DNA from: Streptomyces tardus
GTDB taxonomy: Bacteria; Actinomycetota; Actinomycetes; Streptomycetales; Streptomycetaceae
Direction: 5' to 3'
Assembly: GCF_018101125.2 (NCBI RefSeq)
Contig: NZ_JAELVF020000001.1
Span: forward strand, 4,071,629 to 4,135,628
DNA length: 64,000 nt
Part shown: in pieces, positions 17,030 to 27,239 of the stretch
Layout of the letters: every line of letters starts with the position of its first letter
How positions within the stretch are numbered: position 1 is the stretch's first letter
Made by a program: the position numbers and the translations under genes
The notes under the pieces: generated by a model
The model's database searches: none
The model's input: only the letters and a program-made list of their open reading frames with translations
What the model was told of the DNA's origin: nothing

Positions 17030-18055
17030 ATGGCAGGGGTGGACACCACGGGGGTGGGTTCGGTCGGTACCGACCAGCCCGAGGTGGGCGGCAGGGGTGC
17101 TTCGCGGCTCGGCTGGCGGGCCGGTGTGTGGCGCCGCGGCAGGATTCTCGCCGCTCTCGCCCTGCTGTTGGGGCTTCTCGTCGCACTGCACTCCAAGGTG
17201 CCCAACGCGATCGGCAGTCTGGGCAGCCTGCTGGAGACCTTCCTTCCCTGGTGCGGTATCGGCATCGTGCTGCTGCTGGGCTGTGCTCTGCTGCGGCGTT
17301 CGGCGACCGCGCTGGTGGCGCTGCTCGTGCCGCTCCTGATCTGGCTCAACTTCTTCGGCGGCCTGGTCACCGACAAGACCGGCGGTGACGGCGGCGAGCG
17401 CGGACTGACCGTCGTCACCCACAACGTGGACGCGGACAACTCCGATCCGGTGGGCACGGCCGAGCAGTTGGCGTCCTCCGGCGCGGACGTGCTGGCCCTG
17501 GAGGAGCTGCCGTCGGCCAAGGCCTCCTCCGCCTACACGGAGTCTCTGGCGGCCGACTACCCGCACCACGCGGTGCGCGGCACCATCGGCCTGTGGAGCA
17601 AGCACCCGCTGAGCGACGTCCGGGAGGTCGACATCAAGATCGGCTGGACCCGGGCGATGCGCGCCACGGTGGCCACCCCGCACGGTGACATCGCGGTCTA
17701 CGTGGCCCATCTTCCGTCCGTGCGCGTGGAGTTCAAGGCGGGCTTCACCGCCGGTCAGCGCGACGACGCGGCCGAGGAGCTGGGCCGGGCCATCGCCGCC
17801 GAGCGGTTGGAACGCGTCGTACTGCTCGGTGATCTGAACGGCACCATGAACGACCGCGCCCTGGCCCCGGTGACCTCTTTGATGCGTTCCACCCAGGGGG
17901 CCTCGGGGGCGGGCTTCGGCTTCAGCTGGCCCGCGGCGTTCCCGATGGCGCGGATCGACCAGATCATGGTCAAGGGGCTGGAACCGGTCTCCTCCTGGAC
18001 ACTGCCGAGGACGGGCAGCGACCACCTGCCGGTCGCCGCCTCCGTGGAGCTGTAG
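17030..18055 (+). CDS. Membrane-anchored endonuclease/exonuclease/phosphatase (EEP) family protein
   Basis: 341 residues. Three N-terminal hydrophobic helices (ILAALALLLGLLVALH, WCGIGIVLLLGCALL, ALVALLVPLLIWLNFFGGLV, residues about 40-112) are followed by an extracytoplasmic EEP domain. Its catalytic landmarks are present: THNVDADN (Asn), DVLALEEL (metal Glu), YVAHLPS, LLGDLNGT (Asp/Asn), IDQIM and the terminal GSDHLPV (Asp-His). Homologues cleave phosphodiesters of nucleic acids or lipids; the substrate is unknown. ATG with GAGGAC upstream. Stands alone, divergent from panB. Confidence 0.88.
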   Translation: MAGVDTTGVGSVGTDQPEVGGRGASRLGWRAGVWRRGRILAALALLLGLLVALHSKVPNAIGSLGSLLETFLPWCGIGIVLLLGCALLRRSATALVALLVPLLIWLNFFGGLVTDKTGGDGGERGLTVVTHNVDADNSDPVGTAEQLASSGADVLALEELPSAKASSAYTESLAADYPHHAVRGTIGLWSKHPLSDVREVDIKIGWTRAMRATVATPHGDIAVYVAHLPSVRVEFKAGFTAGQRDDAAEELGRAIAAERLERVVLLGDLNGTMNDRALAPVTSLMRSTQGASGAGFGFSWPAAFPMARIDQIMVKGLEPVSSWTLPRTGSDHLPVAASVEL

Positions 18056-18366
18056 CCGGCCGGTCGCAACGGCCCGCCCTGCGCGTCCGGCCGCCCGCTC
18101 CACCCTGTGCGTCCTCCTCCGCCCCGCCCTCTCCCGCCTGCCCCGCGCCGGCCTGCGCGCTTGCTGTCCTCGGCGGCCGTGCGGAGGTGCGGGGCTTGTG
18201 AGTTGCCGCGCCCGCCCGGGTTCCGGGCCCCCGCGATCCCTGCCGGTGTGATCCTCGCCGCTTGTGGCCCTTGGCGTGCGCGGCGGGGAACAGGCACGTG
18301 AGAGTATTTGTTCCGCGAGAGAACATAATCTCGCCCGCCTCCCTCCGAGAACCCGAAGGAACAGCC
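18056..18366 (+). other. Intergenic region before the MFS exporter with a possible operator
   Basis: 311 bases with no gene. The first 200 are Pro/Arg-coding low-complexity sequence. At 18309-18325 there is an inverted repeat, TGTTC-N7-GAACA, in a locally AT-rich stretch (CATAAT at 18324-18329 could be a -10). This would suit autogenous or TetR/MarR control of the exporter, but no regulator is adjacent. Confidence 0.35.
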
Positions 18367-19581
18367 ATGCCTCTGGCCCTGCTCGCCCTGGCGGTCGCCG
18401 CCTTCGGCATCGGGACCACCGAGTTCGTGATGATGGGCCTGCTGCCCGCGGTCGCCGAGGACCTCGGCACCTCGGTGCCCACTGCCGGCCATCTCGTCTC
18501 CGCCTACGCCATCGGTGTCGTCATCGGAGCACCACTGCTCACCGCCGCCGGGGTACGCGTCCCGCGGCGCCGCATGCTGATCTGGCTGATGGCGCTGTTC
18601 GCCGTCGGCAACCTCGCCTCCGCGCTCGCGCCGGGGTACGGCACCCTGCTCGCCGGCAGGGTGCTCGCGGGACTGCCGCACGGAGCGTTCTTCGGCGTCG
18701 GCGCGGTGGTCGCCGCCCAGCTCGTCGCCCCGGAGCGGCGGGCCCGCGCGGTGGCGACGATGTTCCTCGGACTGACCGTCGCCAACATCTTCGGCGTCCC
18801 CGCCGGTACGGCGCTCGGCCACCAACTCGGCTGGCGGGCCACGTTCCTGGTGGTCACCGCGATCGGGCTGCTCGCCATGGCCGCGCTGTGGGCGCTGGTG
18901 CCGCGCCTCCCGCTGGAACGCGGCAACGGACTCGGCAGCGAGCTGCGGGCGCTGGCCAACCGCCAGGTCGTACTCGGCCTGCTCACCGCGGTGTTCGGCT
19001 TCGCCGGGGTGTTCGCGGTCTACAGCTATCTGGCCAAGACCGTCACCGAGGTGACCGGCCTCGCCGACTCCTCCGTCACCTGGGTCCTCGCCCTCTTCGG
19101 TATCGGTATGACCTTCGGCGCGTTCGTCGCGGGACCGCTCACCGACCGCGCGCTGCGCCCGACCCTCTACGGATCGCTGGCCGCTCTCAGCGTCGTGCTG
19201 GTGCTCTTCCACTACACCGCCCACCACACCTGGGCGGCCCTGGTGACCGTCACGGTCATCGGTGCCGTGGGATTCATGACCACCACCCCGCTCCAGATGC
19301 TGGTGATGAACAGCGCCCACGCCGCACCCACGCTCGCCTCCGCCTCCAACCACTCGGCCTTCAACCTGGCCAACGCGGCGGGCGCCTGGCTCGGTGGCGC
19401 GGCGATCTCCGCGGGGTGGGGCTGGACCTCGCCGACCCTGGTGGGCGCCGGACTGGCCCTGGTGGGACTGGTCATCGCCCTGGTCGCGGGCGCCCTGGAC
19501 CGGGGCGGACGCCCCCGCGTCTCGCGGATCGTCGGCCGCAGTCCGATCCGGCGGAAGGCCGCGGCCCACGCCAGCCGGTAA
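18367..19581 (+). CDS. MFS transporter, DHA1 family (AraJ/PbuE/chloramphenicol-exporter type)
   Basis: 404 residues, 12 predicted helices. The N-terminus MPLALLALAVAAFGIGTTEFVMMGLLPAVAEDLG is the signature of the AraJ/CmlR subgroup. Motif A-like RVPRRRMLIW follows helix 2, and GRVLAGLPHGAFFGVGAVVA and ASNHSAFNLANAAGAWLGG are further family marks. It is probably a proton-driven exporter of small hydrophobic drugs, sugars or purines. The ATG at 18367 has GAAGGA upstream. Convergent with the LysR gene across a tandem-repeat spacer. Confidence 0.9.
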   Translation: MPLALLALAVAAFGIGTTEFVMMGLLPAVAEDLGTSVPTAGHLVSAYAIGVVIGAPLLTAAGVRVPRRRMLIWLMALFAVGNLASALAPGYGTLLAGRVLAGLPHGAFFGVGAVVAAQLVAPERRARAVATMFLGLTVANIFGVPAGTALGHQLGWRATFLVVTAIGLLAMAALWALVPRLPLERGNGLGSELRALANRQVVLGLLTAVFGFAGVFAVYSYLAKTVTEVTGLADSSVTWVLALFGIGMTFGAFVAGPLTDRALRPTLYGSLAALSVVLVLFHYTAHHTWAALVTVTVIGAVGFMTTTPLQMLVMNSAHAAPTLASASNHSAFNLANAAGAWLGGAAISAGWGWTSPTLVGAGLALVGLVIALVAGALDRGGRPRVSRIVGRSPIRRKAAAHASR

Positions 19582-19606
19582 CCGCCGGCCGGTGGGTGGC
19601 CGTGTT

Positions 19607-19683
19607 CAGCCGCCAGCCGCCAGCCGCCAGCCGCCAGCCGTCAGCCGGTCGCCGTCAGCCGGTCGCCGCCAGCCGGTCGCGGC
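19607..19683. repeat. Short tandem repeat array, 5 x 7 bp then 3 x 14 bp
   Basis: Five copies of CAGCCGC/T (19607-19641) run directly into three copies of CAGCCGGTCGCSGY (19642-19683). The 14-mer begins with the 7-mer, so the array grew from one seed. It fills the gap between the stops of the MFS gene and the convergent LysR gene. No clear terminator hairpin is present there. Confidence 0.9.
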
Positions 19684-19693
19684 TCGGCGCCCC

Positions 19694-22045
<2,352 letters not shown>

Positions 22046-22164
22046 CCCGGCAGCGGGGACCCGCGAGCCGGGTACCGCGAGCCGGGTACCGGGGGCGAGG
22101 AGACGGGCCCGGAGTCCGGCAGCCGGTTCGGGCCCCGCCGACCGGCCGTCGCAGACGTGCACGC

Positions 22165-22253
22165 CTCAGCCGCGCGCCCCGGCTGAGCGGGCGCGTACGC
22201 CGCCGTCGGTACTGCCGGGTCTCCGCGAGGGGACCCGGCCCCACCGACGGCGG
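22165..22253. terminator. Two stem-loops between dgdA and nadE
   Basis: Stem 1: CTCAGCCG (22165-22172) with 22180-22187. Stem 2: an 11-bp outer stem (22200-22210 with 22243-22253) enclosing a 7-bp inner stem (22215-22221 with 22232-22238). They separate convergent stops at 22045 and 22268 and should terminate in both directions. A 14-bp direct repeat (CCGCGAGCCGGGTA, twice) lies just before, around 22062-22090. Confidence 0.7.
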
Positions 22254-22267
22254 TCGCCCGGTGGAGG

Positions 22268-24025
22268 TCAACCGGCCGACTCGCGCCAGCGGTTGGTCAG
22301 CGGCAGCCTGCGGTCCTTGCCGAAGCCCTTGGCCGAGATCTTCGTCCCCGGCGGGTACTGCCTGCGCTTGTACTCCGCCGTGTCGGTCAGCCGCAGTACG
22401 CGCGTGACCAGCTCGGGGTCGAAGCCCTGCGCCGCGATCTCCTCGGCGCCGCGGTCGCGGTCGACGTACAGCTCCAGGATGCGGTCGAGCACCTCGTAGT
22501 CGGGCAGCGAGTCGGTGTCGACCTGGTCCGGCCGCAGCTCGGCGCTGGGCGGTTTGGCGATGGAGTTCTCCGGGATCGGCGGGGTCTCGCCGCGTTCGAG
22601 CGCCGCCTCGTTGCGACGGCGGGCCAGAGCGAAGACCGTGGTCTTGTAGACGTCCTTGATCGGCCCGTACGCCCCGACCGAGTCGCCGTAGAGCGTCGAG
22701 TAGCCGCAGGCCAGCTCGGACTTGTTGCCGGGGGCGAGGACGATGTGGCCCTCCTGGTTGGACAGCGCCATCAGCAGCGTGCCGCGCAGCCGGGACTGGA
22801 GGTTCTCCTCTGCCAGCCCGGTCAGTCCCAGCGCCTCCATGTACGCGGCGAACATCGGCTCGATGCCGGTGGTGCGCAGCCGCAGACCGGTGCGTTCGGC
22901 CAGGTCGGCGGCGTCGTCGCGGGAGTGGCCCGAGGAGTAGCGGGAGGGCATCGAGACGCCGTACACCTGCTCGGGGCCGAGCGCGTCCACGGCGATGGCG
23001 GCGACCAGCGCGGAGTCGATACCGCCGGAGAGGCCGATCAGCACCGAGCGGAAGCCGTTCTTGGTGACGTAGGCGCGCAGGCCGGTGACGAGTGCGGTGT
23101 AGATCTCGTCCAGATCGCTGAGCGGGGGAGCGAGGCCGCCGGTGTGCTCGACCTCGTAGCGGGGCAGCGGTTCGGCGCTCAGGGTGCGGTGGTCGATCCG
23201 CAGCCCGTCGGCGACGACACCGCTCGGCGGCTCCGGTGCCGCGGCCGGCAGCTCCAGGTCCAGCAGTACGCAGTGCTCGGCGAACTGCGGTGCACGGGCG
23301 AGTACTTCGCCCTCGGCGTCCACCACGATGGAGTCGCCGTCGAAGACCAGCTCGTCCTGCCCGCCGGTCATCGCGAGATAGGCGGTGGTGCAGCCGGCCT
23401 CGCGGGCGCGCCTTCGGACCAGCTCCAGCCGGGTGTCGTCCTTGTCGCGCTCGTACGGCGAGGCGTTGACGGACAGCAGCAGCCCGGCTCCCGCCTCCCT
23501 GGCGGCCGGCACCCGGCCGCCGTCCTGCCACAGGTCCTCGCAGATGGCCAGCGCCACATCGACGCCGTGCACCCGGATCACCGGCAGGGTGTCCCCGGGG
23601 ACGAAGTAGCGGAACTCGTCGAAGACGCCGTAGTTGGGCAGGTGGTGCTTGGCGAAGGTGAGTCGGATCTCGCCCCGGTGCAGCACGGAGGCGGCGTTGC
23701 GCGGGGCGCCGGCGGGGCGGCCGTAGCGGGGCCGCTCCTCCTCGGCGCGGTCCAGGTGGCCGACGACCACCGGCACCTCGCCCAGGCCCTCGGCGGCCAG
23801 CTCGGCGGCCAACTCCCGTACCGCGGCGCGGGAGGCCTCGACGAAGGACGGACGCAGCGCGAGGTCCTCCACCGGGTAGCCGGTGAGGGTCATCTCCGGG
23901 AAGGCCACCAGATGCGCGCCGTCGGCCACCGCCTGCCGGGTGCGGCGCAGCACGGAGGCGCGGTTCGCGTCGAGGTCGCCGACGGTGGAGTCGATCTGGT
24001 TCAGGGCCAGGCGTAGTTGAGGCAC
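22268..24025 (-). CDS. nadE: Glutamine-dependent NAD+ synthetase
   Basis: Last step of NAD synthesis: deamido-NAD + ATP + glutamine-derived ammonia. 585 residues, two domains. An N-terminal nitrilase-type glutaminase (about 1-260) has the Glu of AFPEMTLTGYP (Glu44), the Lys of FAKHHLPNYGVFDE and the Cys of ALAICEDLWQ. A C-terminal synthetase has the PP-loop GLSGGIDSALVAAIA, GNKSELACGYSTLYGD and the lid segment SIAKPPSAELRPDQVD. GTG start at 24025 with only a weak Shine-Dalgarno. Monocistronic. Confidence 0.95.
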   Translation of the reverse strand: MPQLRLALNQIDSTVGDLDANRASVLRRTRQAVADGAHLVAFPEMTLTGYPVEDLALRPSFVEASRAAVRELAAELAAEGLGEVPVVVGHLDRAEEERPRYGRPAGAPRNAASVLHRGEIRLTFAKHHLPNYGVFDEFRYFVPGDTLPVIRVHGVDVALAICEDLWQDGGRVPAAREAGAGLLLSVNASPYERDKDDTRLELVRRRAREAGCTTAYLAMTGGQDELVFDGDSIVVDAEGEVLARAPQFAEHCVLLDLELPAAAPEPPSGVVADGLRIDHRTLSAEPLPRYEVEHTGGLAPPLSDLDEIYTALVTGLRAYVTKNGFRSVLIGLSGGIDSALVAAIAVDALGPEQVYGVSMPSRYSSGHSRDDAADLAERTGLRLRTTGIEPMFAAYMEALGLTGLAEENLQSRLRGTLLMALSNQEGHIVLAPGNKSELACGYSTLYGDSVGAYGPIKDVYKTTVFALARRRNEAALERGETPPIPENSIAKPPSAELRPDQVDTDSLPDYEVLDRILELYVDRDRGAEEIAAQGFDPELVTRVLRLTDTAEYKRRQYPPGTKISAKGFGKDRRLPLTNRWRESAG

Positions 24026-24388
24026 AGAGACAGGCTAACCGTCACTCTGACGTTATGGGTCGCACCGGCGGCGTGATCTCCGCGACGCGGCGCCGGTGGC
24101 GGGTTCGCGTCGCAGACGGGAGCCGTTCCGGGTGCCGTATCCGGCCTCGCGGAAAGTGCGAACACTGCCCGAACCAGCTGTGCCGCAAGCATGTCTGCGT
24201 GTGGAGGAACGGTGACGTTCTCGTCGCAAGTTCCATGGAATCCCCACCCGGGAGTCTCTTGTTCTGCCCGCGTCAATCGGGTGAGGTGGATCACGTCCGG
24301 GCGGCACGGTGCGTGCCACCCGGACAGCGAACAGCACGCTGAACGCACCCCCCACAGCGCCACCCCCACATCAGGAGGCTTCTTCTCC
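24026..24388. other. Divergent intergenic region nadE / subtilase with a 5'-UTR hairpin
   Basis: 363 bases without a gene. An in-frame extension of the subtilase frame back to 24191 lacks a start signal and a signal-peptide pattern. A near-perfect 13-bp stem (24295-24307 with 24313-24325, one mismatch, 5-nt loop) lies about 64 nt before the protease start, so it should be in the mRNA leader. Confidence 0.5.
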
Positions 24389-25612
24389 ATGGCAGGTTCG
24401 CGTATGCACAAGGGCAACAGACGCCGCGCTTCCCTCACCATCGCCGCAGCGGTAGCGGCCGGAGCGATCGGCCTCGCCGTCGCCCTCCCCGCCAACGCCG
24501 CCTCGTCGGCCCCCGAGGGCGCCGTCGTCGGAGCGAGCTCCGCCGACGCGATCGACGGCAGCTACATCGTGACGCTCAAGCAGGGCCAGATGAAGGCCGG
24601 TTCGGCCGACGGCAAGTCCCTGATGGGCAAGTACGACGGCAAGGTCACCCAGACCTACAAGGCGGCGCTCAACGGCTACGCCGCCGAGCTCGACGCCTCG
24701 GACGCCAGGAAGCTCGCGGCCGACCCCGCCGTCGACCAGGTCTTCGCCAACCAGAAGGTCAGCATCGACGCCACCCAGGACAACCCGCCGTCCTGGGGCC
24801 TGGACCGCATCGACCAGGCCGACCTGCCGCTGGACGACAGCTACACCTACCCCGACAGCGCGGGCGCCGGCTCCACCGTGTACGTCATCGACACCGGTGT
24901 GCACATCAGCCACCAGGACTTCGGCGGTCGCGCCGTCCACGGCTACGACGCCGTGGACGACGACAACGACGCCAGTGACGGCAACGGCCACGGCACCCAC
25001 GTCGCCTCCACCGCCGCGGGCTCCGCGTACGGCGTCGCCAAGGAAGCCGACATCGTCGGCGTCCGCGTACTGGACGACAACGGTTCCGGCACCACCGCCG
25101 GTGTCGTCGCCGGCGTGGACTGGGTGACCCAGAACGCCGACGGCCCCTCCGTCGCCAACATGTCGCTCGGCGGCGGCGCGGACGCGGCGCTCGACCAGGC
25201 CGTGGAGAACTCCATCGCTGCCGGCATCTCCTACGCGGTCGCGGCGGGCAACTCCTCCGCCGACGCCGCCAACTTCTCGCCGGCCCGCGTCGACACCGCG
25301 ATCACCGTCGGAGCCACCGAGCAGAACGACAGCCGCGCCACCTACTCCAACTACGGCTCCGCGGTGAACATCTTCGCCCCGGGCTCGGGCATCACCGCCG
25401 CCTGGCACACCGGTGACACCGCCACCAACACCATCTCCGGCACCTCCATGGCCTCGCCGCACGTCGCCGGCGTCGCCGCGCTCTACCTCGCGGACAACCC
25501 GGACGCCGCCCCGGCGGACGTCTCGGCCGCACTGGAGGGTGCCGCCACCGAGGGTGCCGTCGGCAACCCGGGCAGCGGTTCGCCGAACCTGCTGCTGCAC
25601 GTCGTGCAGTAA
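24389..25612 (+). CDS. Secreted subtilisin-like serine protease (S8) with I9 propeptide
   Basis: 407 residues. Signal peptide (positively charged [13 protein letters not shown], hydrophobic core, cleavage near ALPANA-ASS, residue 37-38). An inhibitor I9 propeptide (about 50-125: SYIVTLKQG to [16 protein letters not shown]) is followed by the proteinase-K-like catalytic domain. Triad: Asp168 in VIDTGVH, His204 in GHGTHVA, Ser353 in SGTSMASPH; the oxyanion Asn is in [11 protein letters not shown]. No C-terminal extra domain, so the enzyme is a minimal exported protease. The ATG at 24389 has AGGAGG 10 nt upstream. Monocistronic with a strong terminator. Confidence 0.95.
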   Translation: MAGSRMHKGNRRRASLTIAAAVAAGAIGLAVALPANAASSAPEGAVVGASSADAIDGSYIVTLKQGQMKAGSADGKSLMGKYDGKVTQTYKAALNGYAAELDASDARKLAADPAVDQVFANQKVSIDATQDNPPSWGLDRIDQADLPLDDSYTYPDSAGAGSTVYVIDTGVHISHQDFGGRAVHGYDAVDDDNDASDGNGHGTHVASTAAGSAYGVAKEADIVGVRVLDDNGSGTTAGVVAGVDWVTQNADGPSVANMSLGGGADAALDQAVENSIAAGISYAVAAGNSSADAANFSPARVDTAITVGATEQNDSRATYSNYGSAVNIFAPGSGITAAWHTGDTATNTISGTSMASPHVAGVAALYLADNPDAAPADVSAALEGAATEGAVGNPGSGSPNLLLHVVQ

Positions 25613-25680
25613 CGGCTCAAGGACGGGCGCCGCACGCCCGATCCGCGCAGCGACCAACTGCGCACCCCAGCACCGCAGTT

Positions 25681-25707
25681 CGGCCCACGCGAGCCTCGCG
25701 TGGGCCG
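25681..25707 (+). terminator. Terminator after the subtilase gene
   Basis: CGGCCCACGCGAG (25681-25693) and CTCGCGTGGGCCG (25695-25707) are perfect complements with almost no spacer, giving a compact high-GC hairpin 69 nt after the stop. Confidence 0.75.
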
Positions 25708-25868
25708 GACGGCGTTCTGCCGCGACCCGTACCGGCCGCCGCGCGCGCAACACCCGACAGCCCGTGGGGCGTACGCAATGCGCCGGAAACCGTGTGGTGG
25801 GATGCTCAGGTGCGCGGCCCAGCCCCCGGCAGCCGCTCGTAGCAGGTCTGACCAGCGACGATGGGTGA

Positions 25869-27239
25869 ATGGCGACAATGGACAAGCAGCAGGAATTCGT
25901 ACTGCGGACGCTGGAGGAGCGGGACATCCGGTTCGTCCGACTGTGGTTCACCGACGTACTCGGCTTTCTGAAGTCCGTCGCCATCGCCCCCGCAGAGCTG
26001 GAGCAGGCGTTCGACGAGGGCATCGGCTTCGACGGCTCCGCCATCGAGGGCTTCGCCCGCGTCTACGAGTCCGACATGATCGCCAAGCCCGCGCCCAGCA
26101 CCTTCCAGATCCTGCCCTGGCGCGCGGAGGCACCGGGCACCGCGCGGATGTTCTGCGACATCCTGATGCCCGACGGCTCCCCCTCCTACGCCGACCCCCG
26201 CTTCGTCCTCAAGCGGATGCTCTCCAAGACCTCCGACCTCGGATTCACCTTCTACACCCACCCCGAGATCGAGTTCTTCCTGCTCAAGGACAAGCCCGTC
26301 GACGGCAGCCGCCCCACGCCCGCCGACTCCTCCGGCTACTTCGACCACACCCCGCAGAACGTCGGCATGGACTTCCGCCGCCAGGCCATCACCATGCTCG
26401 AATCCATGGGCATCTCGGTGGAGTTCAGCCACCACGAGGGCGCCCCCGGGCAGCAGGAGATCGACCTGCGGTACGCCGACGCGCTGGCCACCGCCGACAA
26501 CATCATGACCTTCCGCCTGGTCATGAAGCAGGTCGCCCTCGAACAGGGCGTACACGCGACCTTCATGCCCAAGCCCTTCTCCGAGCACCCCGGTTCGGGC
26601 ATGCACACCCACCTCTCGCTCTTCGAGGGCGACCGCAACGCCTTCCACGAGTCGGGCGCCGAATACCAACTCTCCAAGGTCGGACGCTCGTTCATCGCCG
26701 GACTGCTGCGCCACGCCGGCGAGATCGCCGCCGTCACCAACCAGTGGGTCAACTCCTACAAGCGCATCTGGGGCGGCACCCAGCGCACCGCCGGCGCCGG
26801 CGGCGAAGCGCCCTCCTACATCTGCTGGGGCCACAACAACCGCTCCGCGCTCATCCGCGTCCCCATGTACAAGCCCGGCAAGATCGGCTCCACCCGCGTC
26901 GAGGTGCGCTCGCTGGACTCCGGCGCCAACCCCTACCTCGCCTACGCCGTGCTGCTCGCCGCCGGACTCAAGGGGGTCGAGGAGGAGTACGAGCTGCCGC
27001 CCGGCGCCGAGGACGACGTCTGGGCGCTCACCGACGCCGAACGCCGCGCCATGGGCATCTCCCCGCTGCCGCAGAACCTCGGCGAGGCCATCGACCTGAT
27101 GGAACGCAGCGAACTGGTCGCCGAGACCCTCGGCGAGCACGTCTTCGACTTCTTCCTGCGCAACAAGCGCCAGGAGTGGGAGGAGTACCGCTCCGAGGTC
27201 ACCGCCTTCGAACTGCGCAAGTCGCTGCCCGCGCTGTGA
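25869..27239 (+). CDS. glnA: Glutamine synthetase family protein, GlnA2-like
   Basis: 456 residues. GS fold with GIGFDGSAIEGFARVYESDM, the ATP/Glu-site Glu residues in THPEIEFFLL, the HHEGAPGQQEIDLRYADAL metal site, FMPKPFSEHPGSGMHTHLSLF, and the RVEVRSLDSGANPYLAYAVLLAAGL C-terminus. The adenylylation loop that reads K-D-L-Y-D-L-P in GlnA1 enzymes here reads E-D-D-V-W-A-L (Trp385). There is no Tyr to modify. Together with its place next to glnE (as glnA2-glnE in mycobacteria) this points to the GlnA2 class, whose Streptomyces member has been described as a gamma-glutamylpolyamine synthetase. True glutamine synthesis cannot be excluded. The stop overlaps the glnE start. Confidence 0.9.
   Translation: MATMDKQQEFVLRTLEERDIRFVRLWFTDVLGFLKSVAIAPAELEQAFDEGIGFDGSAIEGFARVYESDMIAKPAPSTFQILPWRAEAPGTARMFCDILMPDGSPSYADPRFVLKRMLSKTSDLGFTFYTHPEIEFFLLKDKPVDGSRPTPADSSGYFDHTPQNVGMDFRRQAITMLESMGISVEFSHHEGAPGQQEIDLRYADALATADNIMTFRLVMKQVALEQGVHATFMPKPFSEHPGSGMHTHLSLFEGDRNAFHESGAEYQLSKVGRSFIAGLLRHAGEIAAVTNQWVNSYKRIWGGTQRTAGAGGEAPSYICWGHNNRSALIRVPMYKPGKIGSTRVEVRSLDSGANPYLAYAVLLAAGLKGVEEEYELPPGAEDDVWALTDAERRAMGISPLPQNLGEAIDLMERSELVAETLGEHVFDFFLRNKRQEWEEYRSEVTAFELRKSLPAL

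Noticed and set aside
18309-18325. TGTTC-N7-GAACA considered as a LexA (SOS) box
   Set aside because: The half-sites are in the opposite order and spacing to the actinobacterial GAAC-N4-GTTC box.
9888-19581. SARP regulator, ABC exporter and MFS exporter considered as the edge of an antibiotic gene cluster
   Set aside because: No synthase, tailoring or precursor genes lie between or beside them; panB and nadE-type housekeeping genes intervene.
24191-24388. Extension of the subtilase start to 24191
   Set aside because: The extra residues do not form a signal peptide and the AGGAGG site sits directly before the ATG at 24389.
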